From positions 4,030,001 through 4,094,000 of the forward strand of contig OZ271832.1 of assembly GCA_965601475.1 (NCBI GenBank): 64,000 nucleotides of DNA, given 5' to 3'. The translations under genes were made by a program, and so were the position numbers. The notes beneath the pieces are model-generated. The model did no database searches. It worked only from the letters and a program-made list of their open reading frames with translations, and was not told where the DNA came from. The stretch comes from JAWPMT01 sp965601475. Its GTDB lineage: Bacteria; Bacteroidota; Bacteroidia; Cytophagales; Cyclobacteriaceae. Position 1 is the first letter of the stretch, and each line of letters starts with the position of its first letter. This document shows positions 9,388-21,437 of the stretch, one piece after another.

Positions 9388-9397
9388 GTTCTTTGAA
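9388..9397 (+). promoter_or_regulatory. boxA-like antitermination site in the rRNA leader
   Basis: GTTCTTTGAA in the 16S leader resembles the boxA element used by the Nus antitermination complex, and similar GTTCTTTGA sequences are common in Bacteroidota rRNA leaders. It lies about 105 nt before the 16S 5' end. A second related element occurs before 23S at 12058. The assignment rests on similarity and position only. Confidence 0.4.
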
Positions 9398-9501
9398 CGG
9401 ATGTTTACAAGGTAGCAAATGACTCCACCTGGTTTGTTTTGATAAGGAACGAACGTCGAGGTAAAGTAAAGCGAGGATTCAAACAATATCTAAAGTATAA
9501 T

Positions 9502-11020
<1,519 letters not shown>

Positions 11021-11155
11021 CTGGAGAAGACTTGTTTTACGGGGAGTTGTTTGTTACCAAACATTTGTTCAGGGGTAAAGCGGTAGGCTTTGCTCTTAAG
11101 ATTTTGATGAGGATAGAGAGAACCGACCTTAGGGAGTTGGGATTAGTTGAGGAAG
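11021..11155 (+). other. Proximal 16S-23S spacer
   Basis: A GT-rich stretch between the 16S 3' end and the first tRNA-Ile-like repeat. It should contribute the 3' strand of the 16S processing stem. I see no gene here. Confidence 0.4.
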
Positions 11156-11319
11156 ACTAGTCTTGTATCTCAGGTTCATCCGCCGAAGCTTTAGCGAAGG
11201 CGGCTGGATAGCAGAGAAAAGACTTTGGAAGAAAAACTAGTCTCGTAGCTCATGTTTATCCGCCGAAACTTTAGTGAAGGCGGTTAGATTGGAGAGATGA
11301 GATTGTTGAGTTGAGTGTA
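11156..11319 (+). repeat. Two ~80-bp tandem units carrying decayed tRNA-Ile 5' ends
   Basis: Units start at 11156 and 11236, and the true tRNA-Ile follows with the same lead-in at 11320. Each unit begins ACTAGTCTYGTA, which matches the base before the tRNA, the acceptor 5' strand and the first tRNA-Ile bases. It stays similar through the D-stem (ATCTCAGGTT and AGCTCATGTT versus AGCTCAGGTG) and then diverges. Each unit also has a palindromic CCGCC...GGCGG block of 24 nt (11180-11203 and 11260-11283). The units cannot fold as full tRNAs. Confidence 0.8.
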
Positions 11320-11322
11320 ACT

Positions 11323-11396
11323 AGTCTCGTAGCTCAGGTGGTTAGAGCGCTACACTGATAATGTAGAGGTCGGCAGTTCGAGTCTGCCCGAGACTA
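11323..11396 (+). tRNA. tRNA-Ile (anticodon GAU)
   Basis: A 74-nt tRNA in the rRNA spacer. Acceptor AGTCTCG pairs with CGAGACT and is followed by discriminator A. The anticodon stem-loop CTACA-CTGATAA-TGTAG gives GAU. The T-arm is GGCAG-TTCGAGT-CTGCC. CCA is not encoded. Position between 16S and tRNA-Ala is the common bacterial arrangement. Confidence 0.96.
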
Positions 11397-11419
11397 CTTC
11401 GGATGACGAGGTTCTTTCT

Positions 11420-11478
11420 GGGGGATTAGCTCAGCTGGCTAGAACGTCCCGCTTTAGGGCGGGAAGGTCATCGGTTCG
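11420..11478 (+). pseudogene. Degenerate tRNA-Ala-like sequence
   Basis: It shares GGGGGATTAGCTCAGCTGGCTAG with the real tRNA-Ala that begins at 11525, and the bases AGGTCATCGGTTCG of its variable region and T-arm. In between, the anticodon arm differs: TCCCG/CGGGA encloses an 8-nt loop CTTTAGGG in place of the normal 7 nt. The D-stem has a mismatch (GAAC for GAGC). After TTCGG the T-stem 3' strand and acceptor 3' strand are missing. It cannot form a normal tRNA. Confidence 0.8.
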
Positions 11479-11524
11479 GGAAAAGAGATCGGTGAGTAGT
11501 TAGAGATTTTGATCACCAAGAAAT

Positions 11525-11598
11525 GGGGGATTAGCTCAGCTGGCTAGAGCGCCTGCCTTGCACGCAGGAGGTCATCGGTTCGACTCCGATATCCTCCA
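11525..11598 (+). tRNA. tRNA-Ala (anticodon UGC)
   Basis: A 74-nt tRNA. Acceptor GGGGGAT pairs with ATCCTCC (one G-T pair), discriminator A. Anticodon stem-loop CCTGC-CTTGCAC-GCAGG gives UGC. T-arm ATCGG-TTCGACT-CCGAT is intact. CCA is not encoded. Its 3' half, from the anticodon loop on, is the first unit of the tandem array that follows. Confidence 0.96.
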
Positions 11599-11877
11599 CT
11601 ATTAAGTGGATGGGGAAATGAAGAGAAGCGATGTAACGTTGAATGGCACGCAGGAGGTCATCGGCGGGACGCGCAGTCTTCGACTCCGATATCCTCCACT
11701 ATTAAGTGGATGGGGAAATGAAGAGAAGCGATGTAACGTTGAATGGCACGCAGGAGGTCATCGGCGGGACGCGCAGTCTTCGACTCCGATATCTTCCACT
11801 GTTAAGTGGATGGGGAAATGAAGAGAAGCGATGTAACGTTGATTGGCTCGCAGTCTTCGACTCCGATATCTTCCACC
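11560..11877 (+). repeat. 100-bp tandem array built from the 3' half of tRNA-Ala
   Basis: Units begin at the anticodon loop sequence GCACGCAGG at 11560, 11646 and 11746, with a shortened fourth unit at 11846-11877. Unit 1 (86 bp) holds the real tRNA 3' half. Units 2 and 3 (100 bp) are the same except for a 14-nt insertion (CGGGACGCGCAGTC) between the T-stem 5' strand and the T-loop. Unit 4 has lost the variable region and T-stem 5' strand. Unit 3 and 4 acceptors read ATCTTCC. Between tRNA parts runs a constant segment of about 47 bp (ATTAAGTGGATGGGGAAATG and on). The open frame through the array (MDGEMKRSDV repeats) is a by-product. Confidence 0.9.
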
Positions 11878-12197
11878 AATGCTCGCGGCAAGCGGGTAGA
11901 CTTTAAGAAAGCAAGACGGAAGGTTTTGCTTGTAGATTTATTGAAGAATGCTTTTAGGGCCGTGCAGGTTTTAGGAGTGACTAATCCTGATGGGTTATGA
12001 CTGGTTAATCAATGAGCCATTGATGATGAGTTATGATCTGTTATATCAGGAGCAAGAGTTCATTGACATGTTGTAATAACAAGTAAGAGATTCACTGAGA
12101 ATTTTATATTCATCAAGACCTCTAGAAGGTAGATGATGAATAGGAGCGAGTATATCGTTACGAGTTCCGGTTTATGCAGCCGGAGCGACTACTTTTA
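11878..12197 (+). other. Distal 16S-23S spacer with a boxA-like element
   Basis: A 320-bp transcribed spacer without a gene. GTTCATTGACA at 12058-12068 resembles the GTTCTTTGACA boxA-like element usual before 23S in Bacteroidota. Several short TGATGA/TTATGA-type near-repeats lie at 11990-12050. Confidence 0.45.
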
Positions 12198-15062
<2,865 letters not shown>

Positions 15063-15225
15063 AGGGCAGATATACTCGTTCTTTTAGAAATTCGATAGTT
15101 GATCTTTTACTTGGACAACATGTTTATCCACTGCCGCCTTGTGTGGAAGTGGAAATGATATTAAGACCTACCTAAGTCGATGGTAGGTGACCCATCTAGG
15201 CTAAAGCTACGATGGACAAGACTTT

Positions 15226-15334
<109 letters not shown>

Positions 15335-15344
15335 TTTTTATTAG

Positions 15345-15376
15345 ACCCTGATTAGGAAACTAGTCAGGGTTTTTTT
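15345..15376 (+). terminator. rRNA operon terminator
   Basis: A 10-bp stem (15345-15354 with 15361-15370) and a 6-nt loop are followed by seven T. It lies 10 nt after the 5S 3' end and closes the rRNA operon. Confidence 0.93.
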
Positions 15377-15452
15377 ATGCCCTGCTGTCAATACCCAACA
15401 GCCTATCTACGGGGTATGAGGCTCTACGATCCGATCAGGTGTGGCCGACCGC

Positions 15453-15476
15453 GTCGTTGCCAGTTTTGACTAGACG
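15453..15476 (+). repeat. Copy of the 5S rRNA 3' tail
   Basis: GTCGTTGCCAGTTTT at 15453-15467 is identical to the 5S 3' end and flank (15324-15338). TAGAC also matches after a short gap. No other 5S sequence lies around it. The 150 bp after the terminator contain no recognisable gene. Confidence 0.6.
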
Positions 15477-15618
15477 CTATTCGCGTCCCGCACTGTCGTA
15501 AGACCACGCCACGAGATAGCTAGGGCTATTGACAAAAATCATACAGATCCGTACTGTGATTGGTGGCAACTGCTGGAATAGCTATTTACATTCGCCAATA
15601 GAAAACGATCAATATACT

Positions 15619-17016
15619 GTGCAGAGAAAAAAGGTTATTCCGCTCATAATCAGTTCATTACTGATTACCGCCGCTTATCTGCTGAGTCAGTTCAATGGCT
15701 TGAGCGAGACAGAAGCCCGGATCGCAGCAGTCATGGCTTTTGCCGCATGCTTTTGGATCTTGGAGCCCATACCCATTTTTGCTACAAGTGTCCTTGTCGT
15801 AATTTTTGAAATCTTGTTGGTATCCGATCAGGCCCCTCTCGCGCTGGCGCTCACGGATCAAGATGTGATTATCAATTACAAAGAAATCCTATACACCTTT
15901 TCTTCACCTATCATTTTCTTGTTTCTGGGTGGTTTCTTCTTAGCTATGTCTGCGACCAAGTATCGACTTGATCAGAACCTGGCCAGAATCCTACTCAAGC
16001 CGTTTGGGGAGAACCCGAAGTTCATATTGCTAGGATTGATGCTGGTTACGGCGGTGTTTTCCATGTTTATGAGCAATACAGCCACCACTGCCATGATGCT
16101 GTCTATTCTAGTGCCCGTCCTGGCACTTTTCCCCAAAAACGATCCTGGTAAGATTGCCTTTGCCCTTGCCATTCCCGTGGCCGCGAACGTCGGTGGTATT
16201 GGAACACCAATTGGTACGCCTCCCAATGCCATCGCTTTGAAATATTTGACCGGTGATGCAGTCATAAGCTTCGGTGAGTGGATGTTTTTTGGGATTCCAT
16301 TTGTGTTGGTATTGCTAATGATCGGGTGGATATTGTTAACATGGCTATACCCCATCCAAACACCCCAACTGAAGGTAAATATCAAGGGGAAGTTCTTGAG
16401 AAACTCCAAAGCCTATATTGTCTATGTGACTTTTGCGGGGACCATCGTACTATGGTTGACAGACTTTATTCATGGACTCAATAGTTATGTGGTAGCCCTC
16501 ATTCCTGTTGGGGTGTTTTTGTCATCTGGTGTGATAGGCAAGCAAGATTTGAAGAACATAAGCTGGGATGTGCTTTGGCTGGTAACCGGAGGTATTGCCC
16601 TGGGGCAGGGCCTCGACAAAAGTGGTTTGGCTGCATCTTTGGTTGAAGCAGTTCCCTTTGATCAATTCAGTCCATATCTCGTCATATTACTGTTGTCCAT
16701 CATGGCGGCGATCATGGCCAACTTCATGTCCAACACGGCAACGGCTAATTTGCTGCTGCCTCTTGTTGCTGCGCTGGCCGTATCGATTCCTTCACTAGTG
16801 GAGCTTGGTGGCTTACGGTTAATGATTCTAAATACGACACTGGCATGTTCCATGGGAATGGCGCTACCTATCAGTACACCACCCAATGCACTAGCCTACG
16901 GCACTGGCTTGTTTGAAACTAAGCAAATGGCCAAGCCCGGTACCATATTAGCTCTTATTGGTCTGCTGTTGTCATATTGTCTAATGGCCATTCTCAAACT
17001 TGTAGCATTTTTCTAA
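15619..17016 (+). CDS. DASS-family sodium/carboxylate symporter
   Basis: Inner-membrane transporter of the divalent anion:Na+ symporter family (SLC13), which takes up dicarboxylates, citrate or sulfate. The signature halves are visible: SNTATTAMM and GTPIGTPPNAIAL in the first repeat, SNTATANLLLP and STPPNALAYGTG in the second. These are the SNT/SNA sodium and substrate loops of the inverted-repeat fold. Many hydrophobic segments cover the protein. I prefer GTG 15619 (VQRKKVIPL, 465 residues). An in-frame TTG at 15529 would add 30 residues of non-membrane sequence. The stop overlaps the next start by one base, so transporter and kinase are coupled. The substrate is not determined; the downstream CoA-transferase suggests an organic acid. 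Confidence 0.88.
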   Translation: MQRKKVIPLIISSLLITAAYLLSQFNGLSETEARIAAVMAFAACFWILEPIPIFATSVLVVIFEILLVSDQAPLALALTDQDVIINYKEILYTFSSPIIFLFLGGFFLAMSATKYRLDQNLARILLKPFGENPKFILLGLMLVTAVFSMFMSNTATTAMMLSILVPVLALFPKNDPGKIAFALAIPVAANVGGIGTPIGTPPNAIALKYLTGDAVISFGEWMFFGIPFVLVLLMIGWILLTWLYPIQTPQLKVNIKGKFLRNSKAYIVYVTFAGTIVLWLTDFIHGLNSYVVALIPVGVFLSSGVIGKQDLKNISWDVLWLVTGGIALGQGLDKSGLAASLVEAVPFDQFSPYLVILLLSIMAAIMANFMSNTATANLLLPLVAALAVSIPSLVELGGLRLMILNTTLACSMGMALPISTPPNALAYGTGLFETKQMAKPGTILALIGLLLSYCLMAILKLVAFF

Positions 17017-18368
17017 TGGAAGCACCTCTCTCCAATAAAGACAAGTATCAGATCATTGAAGAGTTTTTCACTTCGAAACCTGAAAGGATAAGCGCTGGCG
17101 AGGTTCTGCTGAGCCAGAATGAGGAAAATCGTCGCTTGTTCTACGTCGTGGAAGGCCTATTCCAGGGTTTCTTGCCTGATGAACAGGTTCAGGACCCTGT
17201 ATTTGAGGCCACGACGGGATCGATATTTGGTGTGTACAGCTTTTTCTCTGGAGACCATAGAAGCTACACTGAAGTCAGGGCAGTGACGGACGCAGCTTAC
17301 ATTTACTATGATGAGGACAGCAGGGCGAGTGATGGCGAACAGGGTCAATTGTTCCAAAGGTTCCTGATGGACCTTATTATCGGGGAGTTGAAAAACAGGC
17401 AACACTTTGCCGGTAGAATGGCGCGAGAACGTCAGAATAGTCTCCGTAAATTGATCAAGACTGAAAAGATGGCTGTTCTTGGACAAATGGCCGCCGGACT
17501 GGCCCACGAACTGAACAATGCTATTGGCTCCCTGTCCAGCAATTTGCAATCATTCAAGAGTCGATTCGTGAATCGCCTGGAAAGTGAGCAGAAAGGTTTC
17601 TTTCTGGATGGATGTGAGCAGGGAAGGTCCCTGTCCACTAAGCAGGCTCGGGAGAATCGTCGCCAATATGAGCAGTTGAAGGGTTTGCGAAAGGACCAGG
17701 TCAAGGAGTTGGCGGCCTTGAGCGTTGACCCGGGTCAGGTCTCCTCAGTGCTGAAAAGAGGGGGCCTTCAATCCGTGGATGATATGGTGTATTGTCGCGA
17801 AACAGGTGCGCTGATTCGGGATATGGAAATTGCATCCAAACATGCCTCTCATGTTGTGAAATCAGTCAAAGTCTTAGGCGTTGCCAATCAGAATTGGTCT
17901 GATGATGTGGATATCAACCAGAGTATTCAGGAGGCGTTGGTGATCCTTACCTCTTTGGTCAAAAAGGTGGACCTAAGACTTGATCTTGAGGACGACCTAC
18001 CGCACATTCAAGGCTCTCCTGGGGAGCTAATGCAGGTGTGGATCAATCTTGTAAAGAACGCCATCGAGGCACTGGAGATCAATCGTGTTATCAATCCCCA
18101 AGTCTCAGTCAGATCCAAACAGCTGGCCGATCATATTGAGATAACCATCGCTGATAATGGCGTGGGTATACCTGAGAAGATCCAACGCAAGATCTTCCTG
18201 CCTGACTTTACCACCAAAGTTGGTGGGCTGTCATTCGGTTTGGGCCTGGGGTTGCCCATAGTTCAAAGGATCGTGAGCGAGCACTATGGTAGTCTTTCCT
18301 TGTCCAGCGAACCTGGAGAGACAATCTTTTCAATCACTTTTCCAGTAAATTCAAAAACTGAACAATAG
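17016..18368 (+). CDS. Cytoplasmic sensor histidine kinase with an N-terminal cNMP-binding fold
   Basis: A 450-residue soluble kinase. Residues ~20-105 look like a cyclic-nucleotide-binding beta-roll, with GDHRSYTEVRA at 79-89 resembling the phosphate cassette of CRP. The conserved Glu of the cassette is replaced (FGVYSF), so real cAMP binding is doubtful. The H-box is MAAGLAHELNN with His164. Between the phosphoacceptor and ATPase regions is a long charged helical insert. The catalytic domain has NLVKNAIEALE, ADNGVGIP and GLGLGLPIV. No membrane segment is present. ATG 17016 overlaps the transporter stop (TAATG); an upstream in-frame TTG at 16977 is less likely. The response regulator follows after 4 nt, so this looks like a two-component pair serving the transporter or CoA-transferase. 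Confidence 0.87.
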   Translation: MEAPLSNKDKYQIIEEFFTSKPERISAGEVLLSQNEENRRLFYVVEGLFQGFLPDEQVQDPVFEATTGSIFGVYSFFSGDHRSYTEVRAVTDAAYIYYDEDSRASDGEQGQLFQRFLMDLIIGELKNRQHFAGRMARERQNSLRKLIKTEKMAVLGQMAAGLAHELNNAIGSLSSNLQSFKSRFVNRLESEQKGFFLDGCEQGRSLSTKQARENRRQYEQLKGLRKDQVKELAALSVDPGQVSSVLKRGGLQSVDDMVYCRETGALIRDMEIASKHASHVVKSVKVLGVANQNWSDDVDINQSIQEALVILTSLVKKVDLRLDLEDDLPHIQGSPGELMQVWINLVKNAIEALEINRVINPQVSVRSKQLADHIEITIADNGVGIPEKIQRKIFLPDFTTKVGGLSFGLGLGLPIVQRIVSEHYGSLSLSSEPGETIFSITFPVNSKTEQ

Positions 18369-18372
18369 GACA

Positions 18373-18852
18373 ATGGATAAACTGTACATCATCTGTGTCG
18401 ATGACCAACGAGAAGTACTCAACTCACTGATCGATGATTTGGAACCCTATGACGAGTTGTTTGAAGTCGAAGCTTGTGAGTCAGGCAGCGAGGTGCTGGA
18501 ACTCATGGATGACATCGATGCGAATGGAGATTTGGTGGCATTGATCATCTCAGATCATGTGATGCCGGGTATGACCGGAGTTGAATTATTGTCGGCTATT
18601 CAGTCAGATGGCCGCTACGAGGGTACGAAAAAGCTTCTTCTTACCGGCTTGGCCACTCATGAGGACACAATTTCCGCTATCAATCGCGCTAACCTGGATA
18701 TGTACATAGCCAAACCATGGAACGAGGAGGACCTTCACCAAAAGGTCAGCCAACTGTTGACCCAGTACATCTTGTCAAAAGGTATGGACTACACTTCCTA
18801 CATGGATTTACTGGATAAAGAAGTTTTGTTCAAGGGACTTAGCAGCATGTAA
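18373..18852 (+). CDS. Response regulator, receiver domain with short C-terminal tail
   Basis: A 159-residue CheY-like receiver. Acid pocket Asp10/Asp11, phosphoacceptor Asp61 (ISDHVMPGM), Thr91 and Lys114 are all present. About 35 residues follow the receiver core but no DNA-binding domain, so the output may be a protein partner. It is 4 nt after the kinase gene and 106 nt before the CoA-transferase ATG. Confidence 0.87.
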   Translation: MDKLYIICVDDQREVLNSLIDDLEPYDELFEVEACESGSEVLELMDDIDANGDLVALIISDHVMPGMTGVELLSAIQSDGRYEGTKKLLLTGLATHEDTISAINRANLDMYIAKPWNEEDLHQKVSQLLTQYILSKGMDYTSYMDLLDKEVLFKGLSSM

Positions 18853-18958
18853 CAAGGCTCTTCGATGTCCATTGAGAAAACTGATCTGGACAACTGACTT
18901 TACTCATCGCGCCCGGTACATCTGGGGTCCTGTTGAAGCTTATTTTTGTAAGAAAAAA

Positions 18959-20227
18959 ATGGAAATTACTACTGCTGAGAAAGCACTCTCGATAGTCAAA
19001 CCCCATGACAATGTTTTTGTGCACAGTGCGGGAATGACACCTAATGTACTCGTGGAGAGCCTGACCGGACATTGTCCAGTAGATAATATCAATCTAATAC
19101 ATATTCATACAGAAGGAGCGGCAGATTATATCACCGATGACTCTGGCCGGTTCAACACTTACTCATGCTTTGTGGGTGCCAATATCCGGAAAGCTGTCAA
19201 TGCCAATGGCCGCGCGAATTACATACCCGTATTTCTTAGCGAGATCTATCAAATTCTTACCAATGGAGCCAGGAAGGTGGACGTCGCCCTATTGAGGGTC
19301 TCCCCGCCTGATGTCCATGGATATTGTTCCCTGGGTGTATCGGTTGATGTATCCCTGGCTGCCGTCAGAGCAGCGGATCATGTAATTGTGGAATTGAATC
19401 CCAATGTTCCCAGGGTACATGGAGATGGGATCATCCATGTAAGTGAAATTGACTACGCCATTGAGACGGACGAACAGATGCATGCGGTCTCCCCGAAGGT
19501 CTTGTCCGAAGAGGAGAAACAGATAGGAGCTCACATCGCCAATTTGATCGAGGATGGTTCTACGCTCCAAATGGGAATCGGTGGTGTGCCTGATGCCGTA
19601 TTGGCGCAGCTTGGGAACCACAAGGATCTTGGTATCCACACGGAGATGTTTTCTGATGGTATACTCCCATTGGTAAAAAACGGTGTGATTAATAATCGGT
19701 TCAAGCGGGTGCTACCGGGTAAGATTGCCAGTTGCTTCGCGGTGGGTTCAAAGAAATTGTACGATTTCCTGGATGACAATCCGATTGTGGAATTCAAGGA
19801 AGCGTCTTTCACCAACGATACAGCCTTGATTCGGAAAAACCCCAAGGTCATTGCCATCAACAGCGCCATAGAAATTGACCTAACCGGACAGGTATGTGCA
19901 GATAGTATCGGGACCTATCAGTACTCTGGTGTGGGTGGTCAGATGGACTTCATCAGGGGTGCAGCGTTGTCTCCCGGAGGAAAACCCATCATTGCCTTGA
20001 CTTCCAGCACTCGCAAAGGCGAGAGCAAAATTGCTCCCTTTTTGAAGCAAGGAGCCAGCGTCACCACTACACGTGCGCATGTGCATTGGGTGGTGACTGA
20101 ATACGGTGCTGTGGATTTGTTTGGGAAGGATCTGGTGGAGCGGGCCAAGTTGCTCACATCCATTTCACACCCTGATCACAGAGATCAACTCGCCAAAGCG
20201 CTGTACGAGCGGTTTCACCTGAAGTGA
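18959..20227 (+). CDS. Acetyl-CoA hydrolase/CoA-transferase family protein
   Basis: A 422-residue enzyme of the family that includes 4-hydroxybutyrate, acetate and butyrate CoA-transferases and acetyl-CoA hydrolase. The active-site loop reads GIHTEMFSDG with the likely catalytic Glu229. The oxyanion/CoA segment is MGIGGVPDAV at 205-214. Enzymes of this family move CoA between carboxylates through a glutamyl-CoA thioester. ATG 18959 is chosen because family members start near this point; an in-frame TTG at 18872 would add 29 poorly conserved residues. Together with the DASS transporter this suggests uptake and activation of an organic acid (inference). Confidence 0.87.
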   Translation: MEITTAEKALSIVKPHDNVFVHSAGMTPNVLVESLTGHCPVDNINLIHIHTEGAADYITDDSGRFNTYSCFVGANIRKAVNANGRANYIPVFLSEIYQILTNGARKVDVALLRVSPPDVHGYCSLGVSVDVSLAAVRAADHVIVELNPNVPRVHGDGIIHVSEIDYAIETDEQMHAVSPKVLSEEEKQIGAHIANLIEDGSTLQMGIGGVPDAVLAQLGNHKDLGIHTEMFSDGILPLVKNGVINNRFKRVLPGKIASCFAVGSKKLYDFLDDNPIVEFKEASFTNDTALIRKNPKVIAINSAIEIDLTGQVCADSIGTYQYSGVGGQMDFIRGAALSPGGKPIIALTSSTRKGESKIAPFLKQGASVTTTRAHVHWVVTEYGAVDLFGKDLVERAKLLTSISHPDHRDQLAKALYERFHLK

Positions 20228-20405
20228 TTTTAGCAGTTCCAGAATGATCTGTTCGGTTTTCAAACTGGCTGAGCTTTTTGAGAACTCGTATGCTGACGGT
20301 TGGGTCAAGGTGCTCAGCTATGAAGGCCGACCACTGCCAAATGCTGTTTGAGTTGAAGGTTAGTTATGGCAAGCTATAAAAATGGCTTACCATTATGCTG
20401 GGATT

Positions 20406-21437
20406 CTACCACTTCACCTGCTCAAGTTTCTTTCGGTCCAGAATTCGTATCCCACTAGATTCGATTGCAACGGTCCCTTCTTTTTTGAATTCGGAGAGAA
20501 TTCGAATGACAGATTCGGTAGCTGTACCCACCATGCCAGCCAGATCATTCCGTGCTACTTTGAAATGTCCCTCGCCGTCATAAGCCTCATCGAGTTTGAG
20601 TAGATTATCCGCCACCCGTTTCCTCACAGTATTATACGCCAGGTGCAGGAGCTCCGTCTCCTTTTCCGCTACGTTGTTGGCCAGTAGTTTTATGAACAGT
20701 CTGGAGACTCCTTTATCTTGATGCATGAGCCGTTCGAAGTCGTCTCTTGAGATCAGCTTCAAGGTCGTCTTTTCAAGTGCGGCTGCAAATTCCGTCTGAT
20801 TTGTGTCTTGCAATAGTGACTGATAGGCGAAGTAGTCCTTCTCTTTGTAGATGTCCAATATGAACTCCTTGCCATCTTCACTGATCTTGTAGGTCTTTAC
20901 TTTGCCAGAGGCTACATAGTATAGATAATGAGGATAATCTCCCTCTCTGAAGATGACATCATTTTTGTTGTATTGCCTTTCGTGCTTTGCATTGGTATCC
21001 AGATTGGCCTTTTCCAGCGAAGATATGAAGTGGCCAGGTTCGCGATTGTCATTCGCACGAAGCTTTTCATATTTCGCCAGGCGCTTTTCGATGGCGCCAA
21101 GTAATTCCATATCGTCGAAAGGTTTGGTCAGATAGTCGTCGGCACCGAGACTCATGCCATGTCTGAAGTCTTCCTTTTCGGCCTTGGCCGTAAGGAAAAT
21201 GAACGGTATTGCTTCTGTGTGGTCATCCTTGCCCAGCATATACAGTACTTCGTAACCGTCCATTTCCGGCATCATAATGTCACAGAGTATGAGGTCTGGT
21301 AAATCTCTCTTGGCTGCTCTTACGCCTTCCTTTCCATTCTCAGCTTGAACTACTTCATAATTGGAAAGCTCCAGGATTTCTGACACATTTTCTCTTACTT
21401 CCAGGTTGTCTTCAATTACCAGTATTTTCTTTTTCAT
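20406..21437 (-). CDS. Response regulator fused to a Crp/Fnr-type DNA-binding module
   Basis: A 343-residue REC-cNMP-HTH protein. The receiver has Asp10, phosphoacceptor Asp53 (CDIMMPEMDGYEVL), Thr83 and Lys105. A CRP-like beta-roll follows at ~150-270. Its phosphate cassette (FAYQSLLQDTNQTEFAAAL) lacks the Gly-Glu and Arg that hold cAMP in E. coli CRP, so control is probably by phosphorylation and not by cAMP. The C-terminal HTH contains GTATESVIRILSEFKKEG near 309-326, close to the Crp recognition helix. It is coupled to the PAS kinase upstream through a 26-bp overlap. It is a candidate binder of the Crp-like palindromes in this window. Confidence 0.9.
   Translation of the reverse strand: MKKKILVIEDNLEVRENVSEILELSNYEVVQAENGKEGVRAAKRDLPDLILCDIMMPEMDGYEVLYMLGKDDHTEAIPFIFLTAKAEKEDFRHGMSLGADDYLTKPFDDMELLGAIEKRLAKYEKLRANDNREPGHFISSLEKANLDTNAKHERQYNKNDVIFREGDYPHYLYYVASGKVKTYKISEDGKEFILDIYKEKDYFAYQSLLQDTNQTEFAAALEKTTLKLISRDDFERLMHQDKGVSRLFIKLLANNVAEKETELLHLAYNTVRKRVADNLLKLDEAYDGEGHFKVARNDLAGMVGTATESVIRILSEFKKEGTVAIESSGIRILDRKKLEQVKW

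Noticed and set aside
11560..11877. Integrative element at tRNA-Ala
   Set aside because: The copies of the tRNA 3' half are only 100 bp apart and there is no integrase or cargo between them.
11606..12000. Overlapping small ORFs with repeated MDGEMKRSDV peptides
   Set aside because: They are a by-product of the 100-bp tRNA-Ala-derived array within the rRNA transcript, with no start signal or conserved protein features.
20366..20395. Imperfect hairpin between the CoA-transferase and REC-CRP genes
   Set aside because: The stem has a mismatch and no T-tract follows on either strand, so it is not called as a terminator.
17016..21437. cAMP signalling circuit linking the cyclase to the kinase and the REC-CRP regulator
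   Set aside because: Both CRP-like domains lack key cAMP-binding residues, so a direct cAMP link is not supported by the sequence.
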